The notes below the pieces were generated by a model. The model had not been told where the DNA came from and made no database searches. It saw only the letters and a program-made list of their open reading frames with translations. A DNA stretch of 64,000 nucleotides, taken from the NCBI RefSeq assembly GCF_018603435.1, contig NZ_CP075682.1:1612001-1676000 (forward strand). Direction: 5' to 3'. This DNA comes from Chryseobacterium sp. ZHDP1. Lineage in GTDB: Bacteria; Bacteroidota; Bacteroidia; Flavobacteriales; Weeksellaceae. A program made the position numbers and the translations under genes. Below are positions 1 to 8,349 of the stretch, piece after piece (the stretch's first letter is position 1; each line of letters starts with the position of its first letter).

Positions 1-501
1 TTGGCTTCGGCTACTTTGGGTTTAACGTCTTGCAGTCCTTTCAACGTACGTTCTGACTATGCGGACACGGCAAATTTTAATTCATACAAAACTTATAAAT
101 TAAGAATTGATGATTTAAAACTAAATGATATTGATAAAGACAGAGTTTTGAATGAGCTTTCGAGACAGCTTCAAAGCAAAGGTCTTCAATCCGGAGAAAA
201 TCCTGATCTGATTGTAAATGTAAAAGCCAACCATAAAAAAGTAACGGACGTTACCACCACTTCACCTTACGGAGCCTGGGGTTGGGGCGGACCTTTCGGA
301 TGGGGAATCGGCATGAACAGAACATGGACGAGCAATTATAATGAAGGGGCAATTATTGTGGATCTGGTAGATGCTAAAACCAATAAACTTGTTTGGCAGG
401 GAATCGGAAGCGGAATTTCTGTTGACAGACCTAAAGCGAAACAAAAGCAAATTCCTGAGATCATGGCAGAGATCATGAAGAATTATCCTCCGATGAAATA
501 A
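1..501 (+). CDS. DUF4136-like lipoprotein, 5' end cut by window
   Basis: The reading frame is open from the first base, so the true start is probably just upstream; the TTG at position 1 is unlikely to be the real start. A lipobox-like LTSC at residues 8-11 follows what looks like the end of a signal peptide, so the mature protein would be lipid-anchored in the envelope. The body (residues 12-166) has the pattern of DUF4136 proteins: a YADTANFNSYKTY opening, an NPDLIVN strand, a Gly/Trp-rich loop near residues 91-105, and a late segment IIVDLVDAKTNKLVWQG. The family is a small envelope lipoprotein group with no established biochemical role. The family assignment comes from sequence pattern only. 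Confidence 0.72.
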   Translation: MASATLGLTSCSPFNVRSDYADTANFNSYKTYKLRIDDLKLNDIDKDRVLNELSRQLQSKGLQSGENPDLIVNVKANHKKVTDVTTTSPYGAWGWGGPFGWGIGMNRTWTSNYNEGAIIVDLVDAKTNKLVWQGIGSGISVDRPKAKQKQIPEIMAEIMKNYPPMK

Positions 502-564
502 GATATAAATCAATCAAATATATAAGAAAGTCAATGCAATTACTGCATTGACTTTTTTATTGAA

Positions 565-879
565 TTAATGATGTCTGGTTCCTTTATGATAATAGCCGAC
601 GTTTTGTGGATGGGCATCGTAATTTTTCTGAATCCTTTCATTCCGGAAATTTCGGTTTACAGATTTTTCTGAAATTTCAGGGGTTTTGAAATGGACTTCT
701 TTTCCGTTTTTGTACATTTTACCATCTGTGGTTAAATAAGTTTCATCCTTCTGATAGACTTTGCCGTCTTCTCCGGTAAAAGTTCTTGTTTCGTTCTTTG
801 AGTTTTTCAGCTTTCGGCTAAGATAAACCAACGTTCCCCCAGTAATTAATGCCAGTGCGATTTTTATTTTGTGATTCAT
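565..879 (-). CDS. small hypothetical protein with N-terminal hydrophobic segment
   Basis: 104 residues from the ATG at 879. A longer frame reaches 963, but its first 28 codons read like upstream AT-rich DNA, whereas MNHKIKIALALITGG is a normal N-terminus. One hydrophobic segment (residues 6-18) is followed by a basic, polar tail with a repeated pattern of short beta strands (TGEDGKVYQKDE, TTDGKMYKNGKE), which looks like two copies of a small motif. No family is recognised. It stands alone, convergent with the lipoprotein gene to its left. Confidence 0.55.
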   Translation of the reverse strand: MNHKIKIALALITGGTLVYLSRKLKNSKNETRTFTGEDGKVYQKDETYLTTDGKMYKNGKEVHFKTPEISEKSVNRNFRNERIQKNYDAHPQNVGYYHKGTRHH

Positions 880-1101
880 AATGGTGATTTTTAAAGAATA
901 ACACAAAATATCTGCCAAAAATAATTTTGAAAAGTCATCTTTTTTCGCAAAAAAAGTATGCAATAAATATTCAGAACAAGTTTATTCTCAATAAAAAGTA
1001 AAGATTTAACACCGTATACAATTCTATGCATAATTAAATTTAACAATTCCGTAATTTTTTATTGATAAATTTATAGTAATCTTAAAGTCTAAAATCTTGA
1101 C

Positions 1102-2637
1102 ATGAAAAAACGATTACTAATGATTGTATTTGCTTCTGTTTTAGCAAATGCTCAGGCTCCTTCGGGATACTACAACTCTGCTAACGGACTTTCCGGAGCT
1201 TCATTAAAAACGGCATTAAGCACTATTATCACGAATGGACATCTGGACAAAGGCTACAACGGACTTTGGACGGCGTACAAAACCACTGACATCGACAAGA
1301 ATTATGAGAATGACGGTTCTATTCTGGATATTTATTCGGAAAAACCTGTGGGTACAGATCCTTACAAATTTACTCCGGTTACCAACCAATGCGGAACGTA
1401 TTCGGTGGAAGGAAATTGTTATAACCGTGAACATATTATTCCTCAAAGCTTTTTTAATGAAGCCTCTCCTATGGTTTCAGATATCCATTTTATCAGAGCT
1501 ACGGACGGAAAAGTAAACGGAATGCGTTCCAATTATCCTTTCGGAAAGGTGGGAACTGCAACGTTTACTTCAAAAAACGGTTCTAAGCTTGGAAATTCTG
1601 TTTCCTCAGGTTTCTCGGGAACAGTGTTCGAGCCTATTGATGAATTTAAAGGCGATGTAGCAAGAATGGTATTTTATTTTGTTACGAGATACCAAAGCAA
1701 ACTCTCCACGTTTACATCCGGAAATATGTTGGGCAGTTCTTCTTTTCCGGGTTTGCAGACTTGGGAATTGAATGTTTTATTGGCTTGGCATAATCAGGAT
1801 CCTGTTTCTCAGGCGGAAATTAACCGAAATAATGCTTCTTACACTTATCAGGGAAACAGAAATCCTTTTATTGATAATCCAAATTATGTAAATCAAATCT
1901 GGGGTTCAGGTTCTGCTTCGGGAGGAACTTCTACTCCGCCAAGTTCATCAGGCTGCGGCAATGAAACATTTGAGACCATTCCTTCTGAAAGTTCGGCTTC
2001 TTATTTAACAAGAACATGGACAAATAATGGTATTACATGGACGGCAACAGATTCCAGAACAGATCAGACGATCTCCACCAAAGCAATCACAATTAGAGAC
2101 GGCGCATTAACATCAAGCAGTTCAGCCAACGGAATCGGATCTTTGACGGTAACTACTCAACTGAAATTTACCGGTTCTAATGACAACTTCACTGTTAAAG
2201 TAAACGGAACATCGGTAGGAACCGTACCTTACAATACCTCTGCAATAACCACCACTATCAGCAATATTAATGTTTCGGGGAACGTTGTTATAACTTTAGA
2301 AAACAATTCTACCACCAACAGAGTTGCTATTGATAATCTTAGCTGGACCTGTTATTCGGGAACGGCAAGACAGGCTCCAAGTATTTCTTTAGCATCAAAT
2401 TCTGACCAGAATGCATTACAGATTTCGCCAAATCCTGTTTCCAATAATGAAATTTTTGTAAAAGGGGAAACGCAGAATATTAAGAAAGCGGAGATCTATA
2501 ATCTTCACGGAAAAGTAATACAGACCATTGATCAGCCTTTTAAAAACAGTAGAAATTCTATTAAAATTAAAAATCTGGAGCAGGGAATTTATATTTTAAA
2601 ATTAGATGCTTCTTCATTGAAGTTTATTGTGAAATAA
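1102..2637 (+). CDS. secreted endonuclease I family protein with T9SS sorting domain
   Basis: 511 residues. Signal peptide at 1-19 ends ANAQA. Residues 20-270 are an endonuclease I domain of the His-Me finger type: NREHIIPQ at 108-115 carries the catalytic His111, and DIHFIRATDGKVNGMRSNYPFG just after it is the family metal and structural motif. Residues 285-415 form a beta-rich accessory domain, and the last 75 or so, starting near ISPNPVSNNEIF, are a type A T9SS C-terminal sorting domain. The enzyme should be exported and cut DNA outside the cell, probably for nutrient or eDNA degradation. It is followed by a strong hairpin and a close paralogue. Confidence 0.9.
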   Translation: MKKRLLMIVFASVLANAQAPSGYYNSANGLSGASLKTALSTIITNGHLDKGYNGLWTAYKTTDIDKNYENDGSILDIYSEKPVGTDPYKFTPVTNQCGTYSVEGNCYNREHIIPQSFFNEASPMVSDIHFIRATDGKVNGMRSNYPFGKVGTATFTSKNGSKLGNSVSSGFSGTVFEPIDEFKGDVARMVFYFVTRYQSKLSTFTSGNMLGSSSFPGLQTWELNVLLAWHNQDPVSQAEINRNNASYTYQGNRNPFIDNPNYVNQIWGSGSASGGTSTPPSSSGCGNETFETIPSESSASYLTRTWTNNGITWTATDSRTDQTISTKAITIRDGALTSSSSANGIGSLTVTTQLKFTGSNDNFTVKVNGTSVGTVPYNTSAITTTISNINVSGNVVITLENNSTTNRVAIDNLSWTCYSGTARQAPSISLASNSDQNALQISPNPVSNNEIFVKGETQNIKKAEIYNLHGKVIQTIDQPFKNSRNSIKIKNLEQGIYILKLDASSLKFIVK

Positions 2638-2657
2638 AATTTAGCTTAATAAATAAC

Positions 2658-2694
2658 AAAAGCCTTCTCTCTGTTGAAAGAAGGCTTTTATTTG
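2658..2694 (+). terminator. intrinsic terminator after first endonuclease gene
   Basis: Stem aaagccttct / agaaggcttt with a short loop and a following T-run, 20 bp after the stop codon. Almost the same hairpin follows the paralogue at 4857, so it was copied with the gene. Confidence 0.8.
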
Positions 2695-2776
2695 TATGAA
2701 TCTTATTAAAAATTAACGATTATGTAATTTTATATTCATAAATTTTATGGTAATATTACGATCTTAAAAATTTACC

Positions 2777-4837
2777 ATGAAAAAACAGTTATTCATTTTG
2801 GGCTTTGCTTCAGTTTTAGCAAATGCTCAGGCTCCTTCGGGATATTACAATTCGGCAAACGGACTTTCCGGAGCTTCTCTGAAAACAGCACTGAGTTCAA
2901 TCATTACGAATGGTCATCAGGACAAAGGCTATAACGCACTCTGGACAGGTTTTAAAATAACCGATATTGACAAGAATTATGAAAATGACGGTTCTATTCT
3001 GGATATTTATTCTGAAAATCCGACCGGTGCAGATCCTTACAATTTTATTCCTGTAACCAACCAATGCGGAACGTATACAGAAGAAGGAAACTGCTATAAC
3101 AGAGAGCATATTATTCCTCAGAGCTTATTTAATTCTGCTTCACCGATGTATTCCGACATCAATTTCATCAGAGCAACAGACGGAAAAGTAAATGCCATGA
3201 GGGCAGATTATCCTTTTGGAATCGTAGGAACTGCGACTTCCCTATCGTCTAACGGTTCTAAACTTGGAAGTTCTGCTTCACCCGGATATTCAGGGATTGT
3301 TTTTGAACCTGTTAATGAATTTAAAGGGGATGTTGCGCGTATGATTTTTTATTTTGTAACGCGCTATCAGAGTAAGCTTGCTACATTTTCTTCTGGAGAT
3401 ATTTTAGGTAATTCTGCTTTTCCGGGGTTGCAGACCTGGGAACTTAATGTTCTGTTGGCTTGGCACAATCAGGATCCTGTTTCTCAGGCGGAAATCAACC
3501 GGAACAATGCTACCTATGCTTATCAGGGAAACAGAAATCCTTTCATCGATAATCCGAATTATGTAAACCAGATCTGGGCTCCCGCTGATACACAGGCTCC
3601 GACAACTGTGACAGGGCTTAGTGTTTCCGGAACTACTTCAAGCAGCATTTCGCTTTCATGGAATGCTTCAACCGATAATGTTGGGGTTACTTCTTATAAC
3701 GTTTACATGAACGGAAATTTACAGGCAACTGTAAGCTCCACTTCTGCAACTATTTCCGGATTAAGTCCTTCCACTACTTATCCTTTTTATATTGTAGCGA
3801 AAGATGCAGCAGGAAATTCTTCTCCGAACAGCTCTATCGTTTCAGGCACAACCAATGCTCCGATCGATACACAGGCTCCTTCCACTGTTACCGGTCTTGC
3901 GGTTACGGGAACTTCGCCAAGCAGCATTTCGCTGTCGTGGAATGCTTCGTCAGATAATGTTGGCGTTACTTCGTATGATGTCTACATGAACGGAAATTTA
4001 AAAACATCGGTAAGTGCAACTTCTGCGACCATTTCAGGCTTAAATGCTTCCACCACTTATACCTTTAATGTGATTGCTAAAGATGCTGCAGGAAATTCTT
4101 CCGCCAACAGCTCTACAGTTTCGGGAACTACGGATGCTGTTCCTCCTCCGACAAATTGCGTCTATGAAAATTTTGAAAATATTCCTGCAGGTACAACAGG
4201 ATATTTAACGAGAACATGGACAAACAACGGCATTACGTGGACAGCAACGGATGCAAGAACAGATCAGACGATTTCCAACAAAGCGATTACAATAAGAGAC
4301 GGCGCTTTAACTTCAAGCAGTTCAGCGAATGGAATCGGATCACTGACTGTAACTACTCAACTGAAATTTACAGGTTCTAACGGAACTTTCACCGTTAAAG
4401 TAAACGGAACGGCTGTTGGAACTATTCCTTACAACATCAGTGCAGCAACTACCACAATAAGCAATATTAATATTCCGGGGAATGTGGTGGTAACTTTAGA
4501 AAATAATTCTACCACCAACAGAGTTGCTCTTGATGATCTGAGCTGGACGTGTTATTCGGGAACGGCAAAGCAGGTTCAAAGTTTTTCTACTGAAACCATT
4601 TCAGATCAGAATACATTACAGGTTTCGCCAAATCCTGTTTCCAATAATGAGGTTTTTGTAAAAGGAGAAACGCAGAATATAAAAAAAGCGGAGATATACA
4701 ATCTTCACGGAAAAGTAATGCAGACCATCGATCAGCCTTTTAAAAACGGTAAAAATTCTATTAAAATTAAAAATCTGGAGCAGGGAATTTATATTCTAAA
4801 ATTAGATGCTTCTTCATTGAAGTTTATTGTGAAATAA
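2777..4837 (+). CDS. secreted endonuclease I family protein with two FN3 domains and T9SS sorting domain
   Basis: 686 residues. It is a tandem paralogue of the gene at 1102: the signal peptide, nuclease domain (NREHIIPQ at 108-115, His111) and C-terminal region are nearly identical. It differs by an insert of about 190 residues (roughly 268-455) made of two fibronectin type III repeats, each opening DTQAP and containing SISLSWNAS(T/S)DNVGVTSY. These probably act as spacers or carbohydrate-binding modules on the cell surface. A type A T9SS sorting domain ends the protein. The promoter-proximal DNA is also similar between the copies, so the duplicated unit included regulatory sequence. Confidence 0.9.
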   Translation: MKKQLFILGFASVLANAQAPSGYYNSANGLSGASLKTALSSIITNGHQDKGYNALWTGFKITDIDKNYENDGSILDIYSENPTGADPYNFIPVTNQCGTYTEEGNCYNREHIIPQSLFNSASPMYSDINFIRATDGKVNAMRADYPFGIVGTATSLSSNGSKLGSSASPGYSGIVFEPVNEFKGDVARMIFYFVTRYQSKLATFSSGDILGNSAFPGLQTWELNVLLAWHNQDPVSQAEINRNNATYAYQGNRNPFIDNPNYVNQIWAPADTQAPTTVTGLSVSGTTSSSISLSWNASTDNVGVTSYNVYMNGNLQATVSSTSATISGLSPSTTYPFYIVAKDAAGNSSPNSSIVSGTTNAPIDTQAPSTVTGLAVTGTSPSSISLSWNASSDNVGVTSYDVYMNGNLKTSVSATSATISGLNASTTYTFNVIAKDAAGNSSANSSTVSGTTDAVPPPTNCVYENFENIPAGTTGYLTRTWTNNGITWTATDARTDQTISNKAITIRDGALTSSSSANGIGSLTVTTQLKFTGSNGTFTVKVNGTAVGTIPYNISAATTTISNINIPGNVVVTLENNSTTNRVALDDLSWTCYSGTAKQVQSFSTETISDQNTLQVSPNPVSNNEVFVKGETQNIKKAEIYNLHGKVMQTIDQPFKNGKNSIKIKNLEQGIYILKLDASSLKFIVK

Positions 4838-4856
4838 ATTTAGCTTTAAGAAATAA

Positions 4857-4894
4857 TAAAGCCTTCTCTCAATTGAAAGAAGGCTTTTATTTTT
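4857..4894 (+). terminator. intrinsic terminator after second endonuclease gene
   Basis: aagccttctc / gagaaggctt-type stem followed by ttttattttt. It matches the hairpin at 2658 in sequence and position. Confidence 0.8.
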
Positions 4895-4908
4895 AAATTA
4901 ATAAGAAA

Positions 4909-5241
4909 TTACTGTCCCATCAGTTCTCTCATTCTTTCCTGCATCAGTTGTGGGTCTTTCATAGCGTCCCATCCAAGGGTAGAGATCATGACAACAACGT
5001 AAACCACGTATAAAATACTTAATACAATTCCGATGATTGCCATTATTTTTCCGGCATTCAATTGTCCGTAATTTGAATAAGCCGCCGGATTTTTTCTGTA
5101 AAGTTCTCCGTCTTTTTTAGCCAGAACCAATGCAATGATCCCTGCAATAAGTCCCGGAAGTCCGTAACAGCAACACCCGACAATTGATACAATTCCCAAG
5201 ATTAATACCGCCGTTGCGTTAGGTAATTTTTGTTGTTCCAT
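4909..5241 (-). CDS. DUF4190-like membrane protein with CCC motif
   Basis: 110 residues with two hydrophobic segments (about 11-42 and 66-92). The first contains three consecutive cysteines (VGCCCYGLPG) and is followed by a basic/acidic loop LAKKDGELYRKNP, the layout of the small DUF4190/'CCC motif' membrane proteins common in Flavobacteria. Function is not known. It lies 17 bp after the DUF2752 gene, and the two are normally found together in this group, so they are probably cotranscribed. Confidence 0.75.
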   Translation of the reverse strand: MEQQKLPNATAVLILGIVSIVGCCCYGLPGLIAGIIALVLAKKDGELYRKNPAAYSNYGQLNAGKIMAIIGIVLSILYVVYVVVMISTLGWDAMKDPQLMQERMRELMGQ

Positions 5242-5258
5242 AGTTATAATTTAATTGA

Positions 5259-5552
5259 TTAATGTATAGGTAAGTATAAATGTTTATAAAAATAAGAAGT
5301 AACCATAATAATGGCATTGATAATGGCAAGAAAAACCAAAATATTACTGTAATTCCGTTTTCTGTCTACAAAATTCAGGAAGACCGTTCCGAAAAACAGC
5401 AATAAAGTATAGACCGCCGGAAACATATGAAATGCTTCGTCAAACCTGCCTTCAAAAACCATGACGATAGCTCTCTGCGTTCCGCACCCAAAACAGTCTA
5501 TTCCAAAGAATTTCTTGATGGGACAAGGCAGCATAAAGTCTTCAATTTTCAT
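5259..5552 (-). CDS. DUF2752-like small membrane protein
   Basis: 97 residues. The N-terminal CPIKKFFGIDCFGCGTQRA is the DUF2752 signature (C-P-x-K, then G-x-x-C-x-x-C-G-x-x-R-A). Two or three hydrophobic helices follow. The spaced cysteines suggest metal or redox chemistry at the membrane, but the family has no assigned role. It lies just upstream of the CCC-motif gene in the same direction. Confidence 0.8.
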   Translation of the reverse strand: MKIEDFMLPCPIKKFFGIDCFGCGTQRAIVMVFEGRFDEAFHMFPAVYTLLLFFGTVFLNFVDRKRNYSNILVFLAIINAIIMVTSYFYKHLYLPIH

Positions 5553-5590
5553 TGTAATGCAGGGTTATGATTCTCAAATATATAAAAAAA

Positions 5591-6643
5591 TTATTTAGAA
5601 ATTTTTGCTCTTAAATACTGATGAGGAAAAAAGCAGTCTTCATCCATTTCAAAGGAACCCTGAACGGCAATGTAAGGATTTCTTAAGCTTTCTCTGGCAA
5701 TGAAAATTAAATCTGCCTCTCCTTTCTGCAGAATTTCCTCTGCCTGATTGACTCTCGTAATTAATCCTACTGCTCCTGTCTTTGTTTCTGAATCATTTTT
5801 TACCTGTGACGCAAGCGGAACCTGATAGCCTTCGTGAACCGGAATTTTTACTCCGTGAATATTTCCTCCGCTGGAAACATCAACAAGATCTACCGAATGG
5901 TTTTTAAGGATTTTAGCAAGTTCGGCACTGTCTTCTATTTCCCAGCCGTTTTCTGCGTATTCTGTTCCGGAAATTCTTACAAATAAGGCAACATTTTCAT
6001 TTAATTCGCCGTTAACTGCGTCTACGATTTCAATTAAAAACCGTATTCTGTTCTCGAAACTTCCGCCGTATTCATCGGTTCTGATGTTGGAAAGCGGTGA
6101 TAAAAACTGATGGATAAGATAACCGTGTGCCGCGTGAATTTCTATGACATCGAAACCTGCATCTACAGATCTTCTCGCTGCCTGTCTGAAGTTTTCAACC
6201 TGTTCTTTGATTTCCTCGATGGTTAAAACATGTGGAATTCTTTCGGTCGGATGATACGGAATCGGACTTGGTGCGATGGTTTCCCAGCCTTCTTCTATCG
6301 GGATCTGTACATTATTCCACGCAGATCCTTTTCTTCCGGCATGTGCAAGCTGAATGCCTATTTTGGTTTCTGAATTCCGGTGTACAAATTCTACAATTTT
6401 CTTTAGTTTTTCTGCCTGTTCGTCGTTCCAGATTCCCATGCAATGGTTGGTAATTCTTCCGCGGGGTTCTACTCCCGTTGCTTCAAGGATGATTAGTCCG
6501 GTTCCGCCCTGCGCTCTGCTTCCGTAATGTACAAAATGGAAATCGTTGGCTAATCCGTTTTCGGAAGAATACATACACATTGGAGACATTACCCAACGGT
6601 TTTTCAATTCAACATTTCTGAATCTGATTGGAGTGTATAACAT
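5591..6643 (-). CDS. namA: NADPH dehydrogenase, old yellow enzyme family (NamA/YqjM type)
   Basis: 350 residues from the ATG at 6643. The open frame reaches 6697, but MLYTPIRFRNVELKNR is the standard start of the family. FMN-dependent TIM-barrel enene reductase. Visible motifs are SPMCMYSSENG (the Cys near the flavin), the QLAHAGRK strand, HAAHGYLIHQFLSP with the paired active-site histidines, NIRTDEYGGSFENR, and FVRISGTEYAENGW. The enzyme reduces C=C bonds of electrophilic enones and nitro compounds with NADPH in the cytosol. It is divergent from cytidine deaminase, with about 100 bp between them. Confidence 0.92.
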   Translation of the reverse strand: MLYTPIRFRNVELKNRWVMSPMCMYSSENGLANDFHFVHYGSRAQGGTGLIILEATGVEPRGRITNHCMGIWNDEQAEKLKKIVEFVHRNSETKIGIQLAHAGRKGSAWNNVQIPIEEGWETIAPSPIPYHPTERIPHVLTIEEIKEQVENFRQAARRSVDAGFDVIEIHAAHGYLIHQFLSPLSNIRTDEYGGSFENRIRFLIEIVDAVNGELNENVALFVRISGTEYAENGWEIEDSAELAKILKNHSVDLVDVSSGGNIHGVKIPVHEGYQVPLASQVKNDSETKTGAVGLITRVNQAEEILQKGEADLIFIARESLRNPYIAVQGSFEMDEDCFFPHQYLRAKISK

Positions 6644-6741
6644 TTTTGATCTGATTTTTAAAATTTTTAAAGAATGTGATGGTGTTGCCCACCTCATGAA
6701 AAAAAAGTAAATTTATCCCCCTTTTTTTAAACCCACAATAT

Positions 6742-7224
6742 ATGAAAAAAGAAACTCATATCAGTTACGAATATTTCAACAATAACGCTGAACTGAACGA
6801 TATAGAAAAAAAATTATTTGCAAAAGCAAAAGAAGCGCGCGAGAACGCTTATGCTCCCTATTCTAACTTTTTGGTTGGCTGTTCTGTGCTTCTGGAAAAC
6901 GGAGAAATTTATACCGGAAACAATCAGGAGAATGCGGCATATCCTTCCGGACTTTGCGCGGAAAGGACTGCTCTTTTCTGGATCGGGGCAAATTTTCCGT
7001 CTGAAAAAATAAAGAAAATCTTTATTGTAGGCGGACCGAAGGAGTTTTCTGAGAAAAATCCACCGATTCCGCCATGCGGATCGTGCAGACAGAGCATTAT
7101 AGAATATGAAACGAAGCAGAATGAAAATATTGAGCTTTATTTTTCTAATCTGAATGATGAGGTGGTGAAGGTACATTCTATTAAAGATCTTCTGCCGTTT
7201 TATTTTGACGGTACTTTTTTATAG
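6742..7224 (+). CDS. cdd: cytidine deaminase
   Basis: 160 residues. It is a zinc-dependent cytidine/deoxycytidine deaminase of pyrimidine salvage. Motif CAERTALF at 72-79 gives one zinc Cys and the catalytic Glu74; PCGSCRQ at 111-117 gives the other two zinc cysteines. The segment AYAPYSNFLVGC (37-48) is the substrate-side strand. Length is somewhat greater than the 130-residue tetrameric form because of an N-terminal extension of about 25 residues. It stands alone ahead of a long non-coding stretch. Confidence 0.93.
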   Translation: MKKETHISYEYFNNNAELNDIEKKLFAKAKEARENAYAPYSNFLVGCSVLLENGEIYTGNNQENAAYPSGLCAERTALFWIGANFPSEKIKKIFIVGGPKEFSEKNPPIPPCGSCRQSIIEYETKQNENIELYFSNLNDEVVKVHSIKDLLPFYFDGTFL

Positions 7225-7975
7225 TTAAAATGTTTAAATAATAGTAAATAAGAATTCAGGTTGGATTTTCGCAAGGGCGCAAAGTTGTTTAAGATAGTAT
7301 GCTTTAAGGCGCAAGGATTTTATCTGCGATAAAATTTCATCAGCATTATAAAGGAAAATCTTTAATTTTCTTCTTGCGTCTTAAAAGAATAGAACTTTTA
7401 TCAAACCTTTCACCTTAGTTTTTTTCAATAAGAATATTTTTATTTTAACAAGTTTAAACAAACTCTTTACTTCTGTTTGGATTTTTATTTAAGGGAAAGT
7501 TTTTTAAGAAGGGACTTTCTTTCATCACATGAGATTTTGAATGATGTGTATTTAAAATAGAAGAACACATAGTCTTTAAAAATCTATGATTTTCTTCTTC
7601 AGTGAGGTTTATTTTAAAGTAATTAAATAACTTACTTAAACTTTTACCACAAAAGAGGCAAAAGATTTAAACACTTTAGTTTTTTAAGTTTAGTCCTTCA
7701 ATGGAAAAAAAAGAGCACATAAGTTAAAAAAATCAAAGATTTTTTCTCTTTGCAGACTTTTGAAATACTTTAAATCAATTCAATAAAGTCTTTTGTCTTT
7801 TTTGCGGCTAAATTTAAAATGAATTTAAAGAAACTTAAAGTAAGATTTTAATACATTTTAAATAATTTTTACTTAAAATAATTATTTATTTTTCAATAGA
7901 ATCTGAATTTTATAAAACTGTTTATTTTCTGCGGTTTTATTTTCCTAGCCCAGATTGAGCGGTATGTCTGAGCTC
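7225..7975. repeat. AT-rich intergenic stretch with decayed imperfect repeats
   Basis: About 750 bp without a credible gene. It contains several degenerate copies of a motif like 'cgcaagggcgcaaagttgttt' and 'accacaaaagaggcaaaagatttaaa', some in inverted order (for example aggcgcaaggatttta near 7299 and ttttcttcttgcgtctta near 7368). Similar wording occurs near 17,760-17,960, 21,125-21,240 and 25,981-26,200 in this window. It looks like a family of decayed non-coding repeats rather than a lost gene. Confidence 0.45.
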
Positions 7976-8022
7976 TTTTTTTGATTCGGCGGCGGCAAAA
8001 GCCGCCGCCGAATCAAAAAAAA
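7976..8022. repeat. perfect 21-bp palindrome, bidirectional hairpin
   Basis: Arms 7976-7996 and 8002-8022 region pair perfectly: a T-run, gattcggcggcggc, loop aaaa, then gccgccgccgaatc and an A-run. The very GC-rich stem flanked by T/A runs fits a bidirectional terminator. The flanks ('cagattgagcgg' before; 'agcgagtagcgaaagctgg' after) resemble a dispersed element I associate with flavobacterial genomes, so it may be a mobile intergenic repeat. Confidence 0.6.
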
Positions 8023-8119
8023 GCGAGTAGCGAAAGCTGGAAAAAGCTCCTGAAATTGTTTTTCGTATGTAATGCAACAAATCATTGTTTTATTAAAAAC
8101 ATACTTAACGGGTATTTTT

Positions 8120-8149
8120 TTTGTCAATAAATTAAAAAAGTTATCTTTG
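8120..8149 (+). promoter_or_regulatory. Bacteroidetes-type promoter upstream of the B12 riboswitch
   Basis: TTTG at 8120-8123, 18-nt spacer, TATCTTTG at 8142-8149. This matches the flavobacterial consensus TTTG, about 19 nt, TAnnTTTG. Transcription would begin a few bases before the riboswitch. Confidence 0.7.
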
Positions 8150-8159
8150 CAAAAATTTT

Positions 8160-8302
8160 GGTTTCCATTAATTTGGAATGAAAAGGGAATTGGGCGAAAA
8201 TCCCAAACTGTCCCCGCAACTGTAAATCGCATATAAGATTTCTACGATAAAACCACTGTGAAAACGGGAAGGTGTAGAAAGCGAAAGTCAGGAGACCTGC
8301 CA
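8160..8302 (+). promoter_or_regulatory. cobalamin riboswitch
   Basis: The region has the ordered landmarks of a B12 riboswitch: ggtttccatt and gaaaaggg near the 5' end, the conserved 'ccccgcaactgta' block at 8212-8224, 'ccactg' near 8252, 'gggaaggtgt' near 8266, and the B12 box 'agtcaggagacctgcc' at 8286-8301. It sits 48 bp before a TonB-dependent receptor, and adenosylcobalamin binding should reduce expression of the uptake genes below it. Confidence 0.95.
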
Positions 8303-8349
8303 AAATGTAATCTTAAAAACATTGCTTTCGGAGGAAAAGTAAAATAGGA

